Shown: positions 1-11,745 of the stretch, one piece after another
How the letters are laid out: each line of letters begins with the position of its first letter
How positions within the stretch are numbered: position 1 is the stretch's first letter
NCBI GenBank assembly: GCA_021234155.1
Contig: JAJEKV010000233.1
Location: forward strand, 312,001 to 376,000
DNA length: 64,000 nt
Source of the DNA: Isoetes taiwanensis
Taxonomy: Eukaryota > Streptophyta > Lycopodiopsida > Isoetales > Isoetaceae
Direction of reading: 5' to 3'
Position numbers and translations under genes: made by a program
The notes under the pieces: generated by a model
What the model was told of the DNA's origin: nothing
The model's input: only the letters and a program-made list of their open reading frames with translations
The model's database searches: none

Positions 1-440
1 TACAATGCTTGTGTAGTTAAATTGATTGATACTCTAGGGTATGGTTGCCCCTTATTGTGATCAACCCCTCGACCTATTGGCGTGACATCGCCATGTGTCA
101 TGTCGCACGTCAGATTGCGCCGGGTGGGCCCCACGTGTGTTTCCAGTGGACGTTAAATGGACGTCCTCTTGTCATTACGGGCTGATCTTATGCATCAGCG
201 ACGTTGCCCGCCATCATGCAACTGGTGTCCATAGTTGTGCAACAGAAATCCACACTTGTGCATGTGTTAAGAACCCTGATCAGGCCAATTCAAAAGGCGA
301 ATTCAATGTGGGTTACTTGGATTTGCTCCCATTTCAGCATTCGATTACCAGACCCTAATTCAAATGCCCAGCTCTCGCTATAGCATCGATCGGGATAAAA
401 GCCAGCCTCTGTCTCAAATTTTCAAACTCCTCAAGATCAG
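1..440. other. no gene recognised
   Basis: I see no conserved coding segment, RNA gene or clear repeat here. An 87-codon open frame on the plus strand has no recognisable motif and is probably chance. Confidence 0.5.
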
Positions 441-464
441 GCTGTGAAGAGCACGATAATATCC

Positions 465-774
465 ATGGTTTCCACAAGAAGACGCAGGGAGATTGGTAGT
501 GAAGCAAGCAACAGGGTTTCTTCAGCAAAGAAGAGGGTCACTGCGCTCAAGAGGAAGCGTCGTGCACCACAGATCAGTGTTGCAACCCCTACAATGTCAA
601 ACGAGGCCAGTGGACTGAAGATCAATGGCTGACATTCTGGACGAGGTTAGTGAGTATGGTAGATCTGTTAGGGAGGCATCTAGGAGGTCCGGAATCCCGG
701 AGTCCACAATAAGGGATTCTGGACAGAGACCTTTTGTTGGGCTTGTAAATCTTCTTACTGAGGAGTTGCCATGA
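465..774 (+). pseudogene. psq-type helix-turn-helix relic with basic N-terminus
   Basis: Two open frames follow one another. The first (ATG 465, stop at 632) is Lys/Arg-rich, with blocks such as STRRRRE and KRKRRAPQ. The second (ATG 625, stop 772-774, 49 aa) begins MADILDEVSEYGRSVREASR and continues with GIPESTIRD. That is the pattern of HTH_psq/CENP-B-N type DNA-binding domains (helix, SVREAS, G-PESTIRD turn and recognition helix). The two frames differ by one base, so I infer one broken reading frame. After about 715 the similarity stops, where the opposing Harbinger transposase relic begins. It could be the N-terminus of a pogo-like transposase or of a domesticated regulator. Confidence 0.4.
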
Positions 775-1886
775 TTTTTTCAAAAGACCAAATGCACGTT
801 CTACAACCATACGAGTTGAAGAGTGCATGTAATTGTACCTGTATGTCTTAGGAGGTAAATTTAAACCTGAAAAAGGCACAATGAGCCACGACAACAATGG
901 ATATCCCGCATCACCAATTATATATTCTCGAATGCTTTGATTGGATACTTGAACAAAAGGCCCATTCAATCTTTCTTGTCTTTGAACCAGTTGTGCAAAG
1001 TTTGAAACTCGAAGTTGACATGCATCATTGACACTACCTGGATATCCTACAACGACATCTAAAAACTTTGTGTCGCTATCGAGAATGGCCTGCACTAGCA
1101 TAGAAAAATTATGCACTAGCATAGAAAAATTATTTTCTCTATCAAACCAATCAACCTCATTTTCATATTCAGGGAGCTCCATAATGATATGTGTAGCATC
1201 AATGGCTCCACAACAATTTGGAAAACCATGTTTTGCCTGGAACCCACGTTTCATTGCAAGCATATCAGCACCTGTTGGCCACTGTAAATATTGCTGATAA
1301 TTTTTTAAGAAAGCTTCTACAAATTTCAGAGTGATACGTGCAGCTGTAGATGTTCCAACACCAAAGAATTCTGACAAAGACAAAAAGCTTTCCCTATAGC
1401 CAATCTTTTCAATGCAATAGCAACTTGTTTCTGAACTGAAAGAATACGATTTGGAATGGAAGAGAAGGATGGGGGTGTAGGAACCTCTAGATCAGGTTCA
1501 ACCATTTCACAAATATAATGGAATGTTTCTTGTGAAATTCTGAAAAGCTCTTTAAATCTAGCAGCATCAACAATCATAATATAATCTTCAAAATGTAATC
1601 ACCAATGATTTGATCTTGGCCTAATGTACCATTCCCCATACTCGATTCCTGTTAAAGTGCCCCTTGGGAGCCTACATTTATCAAAAAACATAGAACGAAA
1701 AAGCATTGCTGAAAGGGACTTCTGGTGTTCTTCCTCACATCCATCTTCAGCAAGCTCCAAGTATTTGTTGTTGTTGTTGGATTCCTCATCATCGTCTATA
1801 ATTGAATTCACCTCATCCAACAGCTTCAACGCAATTGTCAATGCTTGCAGCAGAAGAACGATTAACAACATATGCTGCCTGTCCAT
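622..1886 (-). pseudogene. PIF/Harbinger transposase (DDE_Tnp_4), broken
   Basis: Read on the minus strand from ATG 1886, the frame starts MDRQHMLLIVLL and reaches YGEWYIRPRSNHW. An in-frame TGA at about 1599-1601 stands where a Trp is likely, and the same frame then continues with DAARFKELFRISQETFHYIC. Near 1385 a 1-base shift moves the reading into the 253-aa frame ending at 622. The catalytic signature is visible: CGAIDATHI (first Asp), VVGYPGSVNDA (second Asp), a GDAGYPL segment and RMVVERAFGLLKKSW (Glu). The stretch coding NFSMLVH is tandemly duplicated (21 bp near 1091-1132), which is an extra lesion. Known family role: cut-and-paste transposition with a Myb-like partner, and no partner is visible here. 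The last ~40 codons do not match the family. Dead copy. Confidence 0.85.
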
Positions 1887-3137
1887 GCCTGTGGATGGGC
1901 GGAATTGTAGGACGCCAAAAGGAACCGGAAGCCAAACGGTAAAAGAAAAGGAATAGAAATTGGTTTCAATGGGAATGGTCGCCTACCAATTCTTTGAAGG
2001 GAACTCAGTTATGTTGATGTGGAAACTGAGTTTCCGCCCTAATGGGGAGGCACCCTCATCTTCCCAATTTCAGTTATATCGTGGCACTAAGCCGACAACA
2101 CCTTAAAGCCCGCTGGAAGGAAAAATAAGCTCAGTGGTTCTCCCAATAGAATGTCCAGGCACACAAGTTCCTTATCACTTATGGTTTCGCACTTAGGACG
2201 CTTGTTTGGATCAATGGCACGCTAGAAACCCTGTCTGCCTGCCTGGATGCCTGCACTGCCTGACACACTAGAAACATCTGTGATCCAGATCCAGGTGCAC
2301 TAGAAAACCTAAGTCCAGGTTGCTTACCAAACTCTAGGATACAGGTGCTCTAACACAGGTTAAGACGACACACTACCAGCAGTAGATCAATCTCATGCTC
2401 ACACGAGACCCATAGCGGTACCCACATATACCTTTGCCCATGAAGAAGCATAGGGTGATAGCCTCCATCTGCATAGATATGCATCGCCTCCGCGTTGAAA
2501 AGGCAGATGGACTCGAGAGGTACGCGAGGACAAGATCTGTCAGTGTTGCCAATAGGGAGCCATTGAGGATGAGTGCCATGCCGTTCAGACTTGTCCAGTA
2601 TTCGATCAAATCCAGGCATGGTATGTTCAGTTAATATCGTCCAACCAACCGTTGCATGTGCTATTAGGCACGCCCTATATCTTAAAGAAATCTTGTGTAC
2701 ATGCATTCGGATATGTCGTCTGGGGTAGTAATGGATTGTATCTTGATTTCTCATTTCGGAGTACTACAAAGTTTTTTCCCTCAAAAACTCTCCAAGGCAA
2801 GGTTTTTTGTTAATATAGTTTGCTAGTTTGTGGAAGGGTTTGTTTATAACATAAGATTGTAATGGTTATTGGGGTGTATTGTATGAAAGAGCGTACACCA
2901 ATTGGGCGTAAGGGCAATTTTCGACTGTTTTTCCTCTGGGGCGCATTCAGCAATGGTCTGTGTTCGCGGATGTAGGGCGCTATGTTTGGAAGGCCATGCT
3001 TGCCGTTCCTGGCATCGTGGGAGTGGATAAGATGGGCAAGCCGCCAATGTGTCTGCACAAATCGTGAGCTTGGAGGCGCCTTCAGCAGGTGAGCTTCATT
3101 CGCCTCTGTTATTTCTGCTTTTGTTTGTTTTGTTTCC
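1887..3137. other. flank of Harbinger relic; nothing recognised
   Basis: Several short open frames on both strands (e.g. 2350-2754 minus, 2810-3292 minus) lack recognisable motifs. The 2.8-3.1 kb part may be the 5' untranslated or terminal part of the Replitron-like element that follows, but I could not place its end. Confidence 0.4.
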
Positions 3138-4707
3138 ATGAGGAGGGATGCTAGGAGAGCAGGCCGGGCAGGCAGGAATGGGCAGCGAGAGTGCTCTTCT
3201 GGCAGGTCTGCTGTGGAGGCATGCACAGATGGGCCTGAGGATGAAGGCATAGGCCTCATAGACGTCAGTGTTACCCTGGGTGTGGCAGGCAAGGATGCAC
3301 CCCCAGAGTTCTATGACATGCTGATTAGATTCTGTGAGGAGGACTGTGTGGCAGGTGCTGTTGCAGCGGAGAGGGGGAGTGATCTAGATCACCTGCATTA
3401 CCAGTGTGTGTTTAGGCTAGCTCTGAAGTCCCCTAGAGTAGTCAATCTGGCCATGAAGCGCAGGTTTGGGTGGGGAGCTAAGAAGCCTGTGGGGGTTGTC
3501 CTCGTGTGCAAGGCATTAAGGAATACGAAGCTCCATTGTTTTGAGGGGCTCATAGGGTATTGCATGAAGGATATGGGAAGCCCCACTTCAAAGCCGCACA
3601 CAAAGAATGTTTCGGGCGCCAATTGGAGATGGGGAAGGACACAGTACTTCTTTGTATGGTGCGGGGGACATTAAGCATGTGGTAGTTCTGGATAACAGAA
3701 ACCTGTTGGGAAGGGCTCTTCATTTTGTAAACTATCATGGTGGAAGGCAACTGAGCTCTAGTCTTGTATACACAATCACTAGGATGCTTAGAACCGGGAA
3801 ATTTGTGTTGTCTACTAGCTGGATCCTTCCTTCTAATACTGCCTTTATCTCTGAGCATAGGGTCAAGGCCGCCGGCATCGACCTTAATGAACCCCGAGTG
3901 GCGTTATAGCGATGTTAGATGTGTGTTGTATGGGATCCCTTTGGGATGGAGCCCATTCACCGGATTAGGGGGGTAGGAAAAGATCTTTGGGGACGAGGGT
4001 CGCCACGCTGGAGACATGGATGAGAATTTTGTGGAAGGGGAGGATCTTTGAATTCGGACCGAGGCTGTTGGGGACATGCCTGGCACTGACTTCATCCCTC
4101 TTGACACAACAGATTACACAATGGCAATTGGGTGACTTGTGGGGGCTCTTTGTTTGCTTTGATTTTGTATCTTTGTTTGCAGTTACTATGCCTGGAATAG
4201 AGATGGATCGTCTTTGGTATGGAGGTTGGGAATGGGGCTTTTTGTTAGCGTGATCCCGCCGCACTGTTGGGATGAGGCCAGCTGATGGCGTCATTAACAT
4301 TGAAAGTGATGAGGAGGGCCCATCTTCCCCTCCGCACAGACCTGCTGCTCCCGGCCCAAGTGTCCATGATGTAATTCACAATGCTGCCCCCTCTCCTGTT
4401 GTCTTCTCTCCGAACAGGGAGCGTGTGCAGGTGGCTCTGGATGTTGTGGCAAGTGTTGTTAACATTAACACCGGGCGAGAAGTCCGTGGGTCGCCTCGCC
4501 GATTGTTTAGGATGCGACTTTGGGAGGCTCTTTGCAGCATTGGAGGAGGCCGTGTCTCATATGGAATGGGAAGAGGTGGAGGTCACCACTGATGAACGCC
4601 AGCATATGCGGGCACATATGAACCTTGCGCGGGCTCTTCTTCTCAGGGAATTGCGCCGTATTGATGCATTGGCCAGACGTCACAACGCTGTCATGAACAA
4701 CAACTAG
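3138..4707 (+). pseudogene. Replitron-like Rep/HUH transposase, frameshifted
   Basis: The frame from ATG 3138 encodes a basic N-terminus, then DVSVTLGVAGKDAPPEFY, a segment ending ERGSDLDHLHYQCVFRL, and IGYCMKDMG. HLHYQ fits the metal-binding HUH motif and Y-x-x-K in GYCMKD fits the single catalytic tyrosine motif of Y1 Rep proteins. Near 3575 the frame slips, and the continuation is read in other frames: GAGDIKHVVVLDNRNLLGRA, then RMLRTGKFVLSTSWILP (3650-3850), then VRCVLYGIPLGWSPF (about 3920-3960). A C-terminal helical, charged region (EKSVGRLADCLGCDFGRL to HNAVMNNN) ends at 4707. Replitrons are described as eukaryotic Y1-HUH transposons abundant in non-seed plants; assignment to them is from family memory. 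A Helitron is less likely because I see no Y2 pair and no helicase. At least three frameshifts make it inactive. Confidence 0.65.
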
Positions 4708-5797
4708 AGTGTGTCATTTGCTTGGTCTGTTTGCTTACTGTGTGCTTTGTGTGTGGCGCGGTCGTAGGAATGAGAAAAGGAAAAAAAAAAGTGAAAAACA
4801 TGGAAAAAGGCTCGCAAATGGATTTGCGGGTCACCAAAAAATGCTTGTCTTTGCTTGGTAAAACCAGATTTGTCTGCTTGTTTGGCTTCATGGCATTGAA
4901 TGTTGAAGAGAAAAAACTGGAAAACCCAAAAAACTCATGAGAAAACATGGTGTGCTTGCATATGCATCTGCATGGGAATAGCCCCTGCCCTTTAAGGGCG
5001 GCGATCGCTTTGCTTCGCAGACCGCAGCGGGGTTCGAATCCCCGGTCGTGTCCTCTTTCGATTCTGCTTGACCTCCTCTGATGACGGTAGCTTTTCTTAT
5101 ACGCTTGTCTATTTTAAGAGCCAGGCTTATTTTGGTGTTCTAATTTGGGGCCCATGCACAAGTATCTGCTGCTGCAGTAATATGGTCCACAGGTTTTGGG
5201 GCTTAAGCCATTATGTTTTTATTTCATTTCAGAAGAAATTAGCTTCGATTCTTCAAACATGCCAATGCGCATTGGTTATAAGGAATATTTCCATTTGGTT
5301 TTGTTCTTAGTTCATTTTCATTTACGTAGCCTAACTTGCGGACTTAAGTTGTCACTCGAGGTCATCATATCAGGTAAACTCTTAATCTTTATGAACGGAA
5401 TTGGCCTGCAGTTCTTATTGTACAGTACGGAGTTTTGGCTGCATTGCTATGTGCCCAATCCGGAGCTTGTGGCAGAAGCCCCATTGGAGATGGTTTTAGA
5501 AGCTTCAGCCGTTCCCGTTTTAGTGGAGCCAGCAGGGCCAGTTGCTATCTTGGGGTCAAAATCACATTTAAATTACTGCCAATGGATGTCAAGGGGCCCT
5601 TGAAAATAGAGCCACATCAGCGTTTGACCCCATTGCGCAATGACGTGTACGCATGGGATCGCACTAGAGGGCATATACCTCAGAATATTCCCATATCTGA
5701 CGGTGGCCAATTGACTAGAGCATCCATCTGCGATTATAGATCGACCGCCGAATGGTTAATTATGATGGTAATAAGCTTACTAAGCTTACTGTTTTCT
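4708..5797. other. 3' flank of Replitron-like relic; hairpin-rich patch
   Basis: No gene recognised. At 4990-5057 lie a GCCCTT/AAGGGC hairpin and a CGGGGTTCGAATCCCCG stem-loop (5035-5051) that looks like a tRNA T-arm, but no acceptor stem pairs with its flank. These may be terminal hairpins of the Replitron-like element or a tRNA fragment. A frame at 5435-5815 has no known motif and may be retroposon-derived, as it runs into the retroposon tail at 5798-5868. Confidence 0.35.
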
Positions 5798-5868
5798 TTG
5801 CGTCCCATATGTTAATTGGTCTTAGTGAATAATAAAAATCCATTCTAAATCTATTCTATTCCATAGAT
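5798..5868 (+). mobile_element. retroposon 3' end with TTCTA-like tail
   Basis: GCGTCCCATATGTTAATTGG followed by TCTTAGTGAATAATAAAAA aligns with the 3' end shared by the other retroposon copies in this window (GGGTCCCATAGACCGATTGG...CGTGGACGATAAAA). The tail is a degenerate TTCTA repeat. The 5' limit is unknown. Divergence suggests an old copy. Confidence 0.5.
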
Positions 5869-6368
5869 CTATGGATCTAGAGGCAAAGGTATTGCAACGC
5901 GCCTAATACAGAAATGCCATTTCCGATGCCAATTGTTTGTTTGGATTGTTCATATTCATCCCCTCCTACGAGGAGTTTCTGGAAAATATGGCAACTGATT
6001 AGTTTGTTGAGCTATATGGGAAGAATGGGCAACCCACATTGCGAAAGCTTTTCTTCTTTTGATGTAGTATTTGTACAACACAGTCATGTAAAAACATGTA
6101 TATATCATGTATATGGGAACTCGATTCATATTTGACAAACCTTTTAAAATCAGCAGCTTTCAATTGGTATCAACTGGTACTGTCCAGAAGCTCATTACGA
6201 TCCTTTAATTGATAGAATCTACTAGCTTTCCTCCTTATTCCTTAGAATGAACATTCTGGGGATCATTATTCAATAAAGAACAAGAACCTCAACAAATTTG
6301 AAGATTGATAAAATTGGCACTTCTAATTGACATTTCCTCAACCTAACAGGTGATAATCTATGAATCGT

Positions 6369-8269
6369 TCAGCCCACCACAGACTTTCTGCTGTCTGTTT
6401 CAGATAAGGCCTTACCAAGATGTCTAAATGCGTCCATTCCTGGAGGAATAAAGACAATATCCCCCCATCCCGAGTCTTCTTCACTAGTCTGCAAAATATC
6501 TCTCTCAAGATGAAATGTTTGAAGATGTATCTTATATATAAAACTTCTACATTATACCCACCTCCATTCTCTTGAGCACATCCTCAAAGCTTCCCACCTG
6601 TACATATCAAGGTCAGCCAACAACAAGAAGAAAATACCATACACAAATTCTACACGATCTAACCTGTAAATCCATGTTCACACTAAGTGAAGGATTCACT
6701 CTTTTCTGTTGCTTCAATGCTCTTTGAAGTGCCTTCTCTAAATCCTCCTATATAAAGCATTGAATGTAAGCAATTCCCATAATGTGTACAGGATTTTGAG
6801 ATGCAAGCACTGACCTTAGAAAAGAAAATGGGACAAAATCTCCGATTGTTACTCCTCAAAATTAGATTGTCCGACTGAAATTCGTAGAAACATTATATAG
6901 ATCAGCAGTGAATAAGATGTACTAGAAATAATAATTTTGTGGTACCTGGAAAACAGGTACTCCGTCAAAAGATTTACCAGGATCACCTGCTTTCGCTCTG
7001 GCCTGTTAAATGAAGGAATAATGAAAGAAGCTCATTAGAAAAAGGCATACACAGCCGAAGTATCTCCCTCTGCAGGAAGAAACCATCTAAAGCACTTATT
7101 ACGCAATCAGTTGTGGAATCAGTTCTCCCAATCAGTTGCGAAATCAGTTCTCCAATTATCTAAGCAATCTTCAAATATTATCAAAAAAAAAAAAAAAATT
7201 GTCATGCAAGGCACCACAGGTGATATATAGACTCACTTTCTAATTTTTTGCCAACGTTACAAAGTGACAGGCAACTAATTCACGTATAGAAACAACTATA
7301 ATAGTGATGGGTGTTCCTCCCCACGTTAGAAGGGCATGAGGGTGTTGGGGGTTCCTCGCAAACCCATTGCTGTAAATTTCATGTATAAAATGGCACATGC
7401 CATGAATTGAACTGGCAGTGTGATTCCATATATACATTTTACACAATTGAAGTCATTGCAATTGCTCACCTCAAGTGCATGCTTGATCTGATGCGGATCT
7501 GGCAGGAAACGAAATGCAATTCCCTCTGTTTTGAGTTGGTACACCTGTTTAATATTCAATACAATCTTTACTATAACTTTTGAGAGAGTGCAAATAAGAA
7601 ACATCTCCAAGATGCAAACAACAAAGACTACCTCAAAATCTGCCAGAAATTGGTATAAAGAAAAAGAAAATCATGTTAATATGTAAGATAAACCTCACCT
7701 TATCAAGAGATACAGCAACAACCTTGGCACCACGTCCCAAGCCCGGATCTCTCTCTTTCACCTGCCATGTTTTAACAGTAGAGTAGTCTGTAACGGGTTT
7801 ACAAAACACCTTAGGTATAACTCCATAGATGAAACAATTTTAATACCTGGGCAAGGAGCGCCTCTGCATCTTCGGACCTAAAACAGAAAATTCCTAATGA
7901 TTTCTGCCCATTCACATCAGATATCAACACGAATTCGTTACTGTTATTGCTCACCGTATAGACTGGCACCCCATCCAACCTCTTTGCCACCTGCTCGGAA
8001 CTCATGGCTATGTCAAACAAATGCGTCGAGTTTCGAGTACCATCGGAGTGCCTCATAGACACGGACGCAAATAAAGGGCTTGCCCTAGCAAACGTTGGAC
8101 CTCCAAATTTTGCAATTTCTGCTTTGAGGGCTCCATCAATTCGTTGCTGAAAAGCGCCCAATCCGTCAAGTCCGTCCCTGAATTTTTGGCCGACGGATAA
8201 TGCAGAATCCCTAAGCAGCAATCCAATGCCATCGCTGGTGAGCTTCCGGCTAAGACCCTGCCAATCCAT
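6369..8269 (-). CDS. TIC22L: TIC22-like chloroplast protein import component, 8 exons
   Basis: Eight exons on the minus strand, all joined at codon boundaries with GT-AG introns: 8269-7847, 7761-7699, 7544-7470, 7002-6946, 6874-6815, 6747-6664, 6597-6562, 6488-6369. Together they give 305 codons plus stop. Family hallmarks are present: LDGVPVYTVSNNSNEFVLIS, KSLGIFCFRSEDAEALLAQ, LGRGAKVVAVSLDKVYQLK, IAFRFLPDPHQIKHALE, FDGVPVFQSDNLILR and, at the C-terminus, DIVFIPPGMD. TIC22 proteins act in the intermembrane space of the chloroplast envelope and help preproteins pass from TOC to TIC. The start MDWQGLSRKL matches the longer TIC22-like (TIC22-III type) lineage rather than short TIC22. No lesions are seen, and exon phases and splice sites are clean, so this is probably a live host gene. 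Its 5' flank is tandemly duplicated. Confidence 0.9.
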
Positions 8270-8280
8270 GTTTCCTACTC

Positions 8281-8760
8281 TATCCTGTACAGCTTGGCAT
8301 CCATGTCATTACTATAGGGGTTTAAGGGTTTAGGTATATGCTACATATTTTCCTACAATTTCTTGGGTTGCACAAGGGCAAACCCCGGGTTGATGGAATA
8401 TGTCTCACGTACTTGCCGCCCAATGTGCTAATTCAACGGTCCAGATCGCAAGATAGTGGCATTAGCAATATCCTGTACAGCTTGGCATCCATGTCATTAC
8501 TATAGGGGTTTAAGGGTTTAGGTATATGCTACATATTTTCCTACAATTTCTTGGGTTGCACAAGGAAGGAAGGTATTTTTATCGTCCACGGAGACCAATC
8601 GGTCTATGGGACCCAATATAAAAGCGCAGCAAGCGGATTACTACCCGGATTAAAAGGGCAAACCCCTGGGTTGATGGAATATGTCTCACGTACTTGCCGC
8701 CCAATGTGCTAATTCAACGGTCCAGATCGCAAGGTAAGTAGCGCTATGTGGCATTAGCAA
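8281..8760. repeat. tandem duplication of the TIC22L 5' flank, ~188-bp unit
   Basis: Copy A (8281-8468) and copy B (8469-8760) are nearly identical. Both start TATCCTGTACAGCTTGGC and contain GGGTTTAAGGGTTTAGG (a telomere-like word), GGTTGCACAAGG and AACGGTCCAGATCGCAAG. Copy B is about 100 bp longer because a small retroposon lies between CACAAGG and GCAAAC. Copy A has a small deletion after GATCGCAAG. The unit begins only 12 bases upstream of the TIC22L start codon, so the probable 5' UTR and proximal promoter are duplicated. Confidence 0.9.
8567..8660 (-). mobile_element. truncated retroposon 3' end with (TTCC)n tail
   Basis: Inserted in copy B of the duplicated flank. On the minus strand it reads TTTTAATCCGGG, then GGGTCCCATAGACCGATTGG, TCTCCGTGGACGATAAAAA and a short TTCC tail. 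Copy A is the empty site (CACAAGGGCAAAC). The implied duplication is about 4 bp (CCTT on the minus strand), overlapping the tail unit. It matches the 3' end of the GC-rich LINE at 59.4-61.6 kb. Confidence 0.8.
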
Positions 8761-11026
8761 GAGCTTTGCTTGTGCGCAGGCTGCTAAAGCTTACCTAGCC
8801 TTTACTAAAGCACATCGCAAAAAAAAAAAATTTGGAAAGCTTTGAGATGGATAGATGGATGGATATATATTTAATTAACGCCCATTGATGGTCAATGGAT
8901 GCTTCCTCAAGCGGGCTCCTTATGTTTGCAAATGTTTTTTTTACAAAATTTTGGTTGGAAAAAAAAAAAGGTTTTAATAAAAAACAAGGTGCTACGCACA
9001 AAGGGTTGCCCTCGGGGGTGTTTGCAGATTTTTTGTTTTGTTGTTTAAATAACAACTTCGACAGTATGTTCAATATGTTCGATAATACGTACCGGATTTT
9101 ATATAGAACAAGACTTGGATATACCGGATTTTACACTAAACTATGTTATTTTGTACTGGAATTTTGTGGGCATCCAAAAATATAAACTGGAAACGAATTC
9201 CAACTCGAATTTTAAGGGCCTAACCCCCACTTTTTCGAACCCTACATATGCTCATTTTGGACTATCTATCATTGTTGAACAAATTTTCATGAATGAATAC
9301 AAATGTAGTAGTGCCTTATTAGTAAGTAATGTTATATTAGTAATAAGACGTGCTTAGTTCCATGTCATTTTGATAACCGCACTATTGTTCAGCAAGGATG
9401 ACCATAACCATATAACTATAAAGATTATGAAGATTTTAGTAACCATCAATTTGATTTTCTTTAATTACCTTTGTTAAAGGTGTTAAGCACAACAAGTTGT
9501 TTATTTCAAAAGATGGAAATAACAAACACTACATGTTTGAGAAGATACAAGATGTAGGTAGAAATAGTAAATATTAGATGTTTGAAAAGATAATAACTGC
9601 AGTAGATACCTCCTCTTTGTTATTTCAGAAACATAATGTACTCTATGAGCTTCACTTAGAATCTCAATGGCAATCCAAAACACAATCAGATAGAGAGATA
9701 CCAATCATACAAAGAATTGAACTTCTTGTAAAGTTGTTGCATTGTGGAGAAGTCTCTCAAAACAAGGAAATCCATATTGCCACAGTAACAATAAAACGTC
9801 TATTTTCCCATCCCCCTAAATTGTAGAATGAGGTATGGTACTCACAAAATCATCTTCATCCCCTGTGGACAAATAATGCACATAACAATACATACATTGA
9901 AAGTTGATACTAAGCAAATAACCCTTACACATGATCCTTACCAAGACAGAGATGGATGACAGGAGAAGTATGGTACCATGTTGGACAATGGAACCCTTCT
10001 TTGCCTTTGTCCAACAGTTAATTCATCCCACCTAATTTGAAAGCGGGATCAAAATAATCTTCATTGATGCAGCAGCCAGAACGCCAATAAGCATGTTTTT
10101 TTTTTTTTTTACAATAACTGATGATGTCGTATTGGCCTGCTACTTATTTGCACCTCGGAATCCAAGAAGCAGTTTTAATTAACATGATGTCTGATGGTTA
10201 TAGATAGTGCAACCAAAATACCAGACACGTTTCAAAACAATATGAGAAGCTTGTACATAGGAAGATAAAGGTGTATCTCAAATACAAGATTGTATCACCA
10301 GCTTGAAGCCTCTTGGCACTCACAAAGACACTCCATCCTATCAACAACAAATGCCTTCTGGACTGGCTTGTATTATTAGAATTGAAGGCTGTTATAAGCT
10401 GCTACATTGACAAGGAATATTGATGGGTAGACCATACCATCTGCAAATGGAGAAGATGCTTTTAGTATGTTTTAAGATAATCTTGAAGCCAGAATTCAAA
10501 GAACTTTACTAGTTGGGCTACTATAAAAGCCACAAGAAGGAAAAGTCCTGGATGCTCCACAAATGACCAACTCCTCGAGCTTGTCACAAAAATAAGAGCC
10601 TAGCTTATCATATGACTTGCATGTATGATGCAGCATGAAGCTTATACCAGTCTTGGTTCAAGCTTTTACTCCAAACTTGCTTTAAAGCAACTCAAAATAT
10701 TAAGGATAAATAGAACAAATATGTAACAGAGAAGAGAACAAGCAAACACAAATATTCACTTCAAAAAAGCTTGTTTTATCTGCCAGTCATATTGCGAGAT
10801 AACTACCAAGAACAACACATGTTGCAAATATTTCTACTAGTTTCCAACTATCTGGTAGAGCAAATGGTTTCACGCGGTCCTTGGAGATGGTCATTATTGT
10901 TCCCGCTGTTAACATACGTTATATAAGCATCATACTAAGACATAATTGCAATATTTTGCAGTCCAAATGGAAAAGGCCCAATTCGTATAAAGCCTTGTTT
11001 ATTGAATTGGATTCCAGCTTTCTTGT
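8761..11026. other. AT-rich non-coding stretch
   Basis: Only short chance frames on both strands. Poly-T/poly-A runs (e.g. 10098-10111) but no clear TSD-flanked element. I see no gene. Confidence 0.5.
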
Positions 11027-11263
11027 GAAAAAACAAGAATAAGCCACTTCCCTTGCTTCCTTGAGCCCTCCTGCTATAGCATCCAATTTCACTTGAGAAA
11101 ATTCGGGTCGATAGAGAAATCTCAAACATAAAACGAAAGTTTAGAACCTTCAGTATAGTATAGACCATTCGCCCCTATTACAATTCGGACAGAATGAAAA
11201 CAGGAGGCCTGGTGGTACACCACAAGACCCATCTGAGATAACTCCCATGGAGACCCATGTTCC
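11027..11263 (-). pseudogene. cytosolic malate dehydrogenase last-exon relic
   Basis: On the minus strand a TATACAG acceptor precedes [13 protein letters not shown], then VPPGLLFSF, a damaged stretch containing GEWSI, and in another frame EFSQVKLDAIAGGLKEAREV followed by AYSCF. This matches the last exon of plant cytosolic NAD-MDH ([17 protein letters not shown]...GEW-IVQGL-IDEFSR-KLDAT...EE-AYSCL). Frame slips occur after LFSF and around the IDEFS segment, and the normal stop is lost. Catalytic-domain exons are not found nearby. Relic of a duplicated gene fragment, not functional. Confidence 0.7.
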
Positions 11264-11745
11264 CTGTATAAAATCATCGTTACAGACATTATATGCTTCC
11301 AGCAAAAGGCAATGGAGACAAACTAAAGGGTTTCGACTTACTTTTGAAGTTCCTAGCACCTAGTTCCTAATTTAGTCACCTTGTTGCTAAACAATTTTTC
11401 TAAATTTACCATCCAACCTGGTAATAATAGTTACGTTATTCCAACATTCTAATACAACATATCAAGTCATGGATGAAAAGTTTACAGAAACTAAAAGGGT
11501 CAATCTAGCCTCAAAGCTATGACCTGTGAGCAACAAAGATTTGCAAGATAGTCCATAATCTATTGTGTACAATCCACTACTTGAGAATATTAATCTAGGG
11601 TTTGATTACGAAATAAAAAGCGTATGGAGGTACGCTAAGAAGAAATACCTGGAAATCCATGATCAAATATGGTCTAATATGTGTAAAGATCTGCCATTCC
11701 ATTTTCTGAAGGAGGTGAACCAGTTCCGCGAAATGCTACAACCAT
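11264..11745. other. no gene recognised
   Basis: The 11264-11360 part may be intron of the MDH relic. A 63-codon frame at 11565-11756 on the plus strand has no recognisable motif. Confidence 0.4.

Noticed and set aside
5035-5051. Possible tRNA: T-arm-like CGGGGTTCGAATCCCCG
   Set aside because: No acceptor stem, D-arm or anticodon arm pairs at the right distances; kept only as a hairpin.
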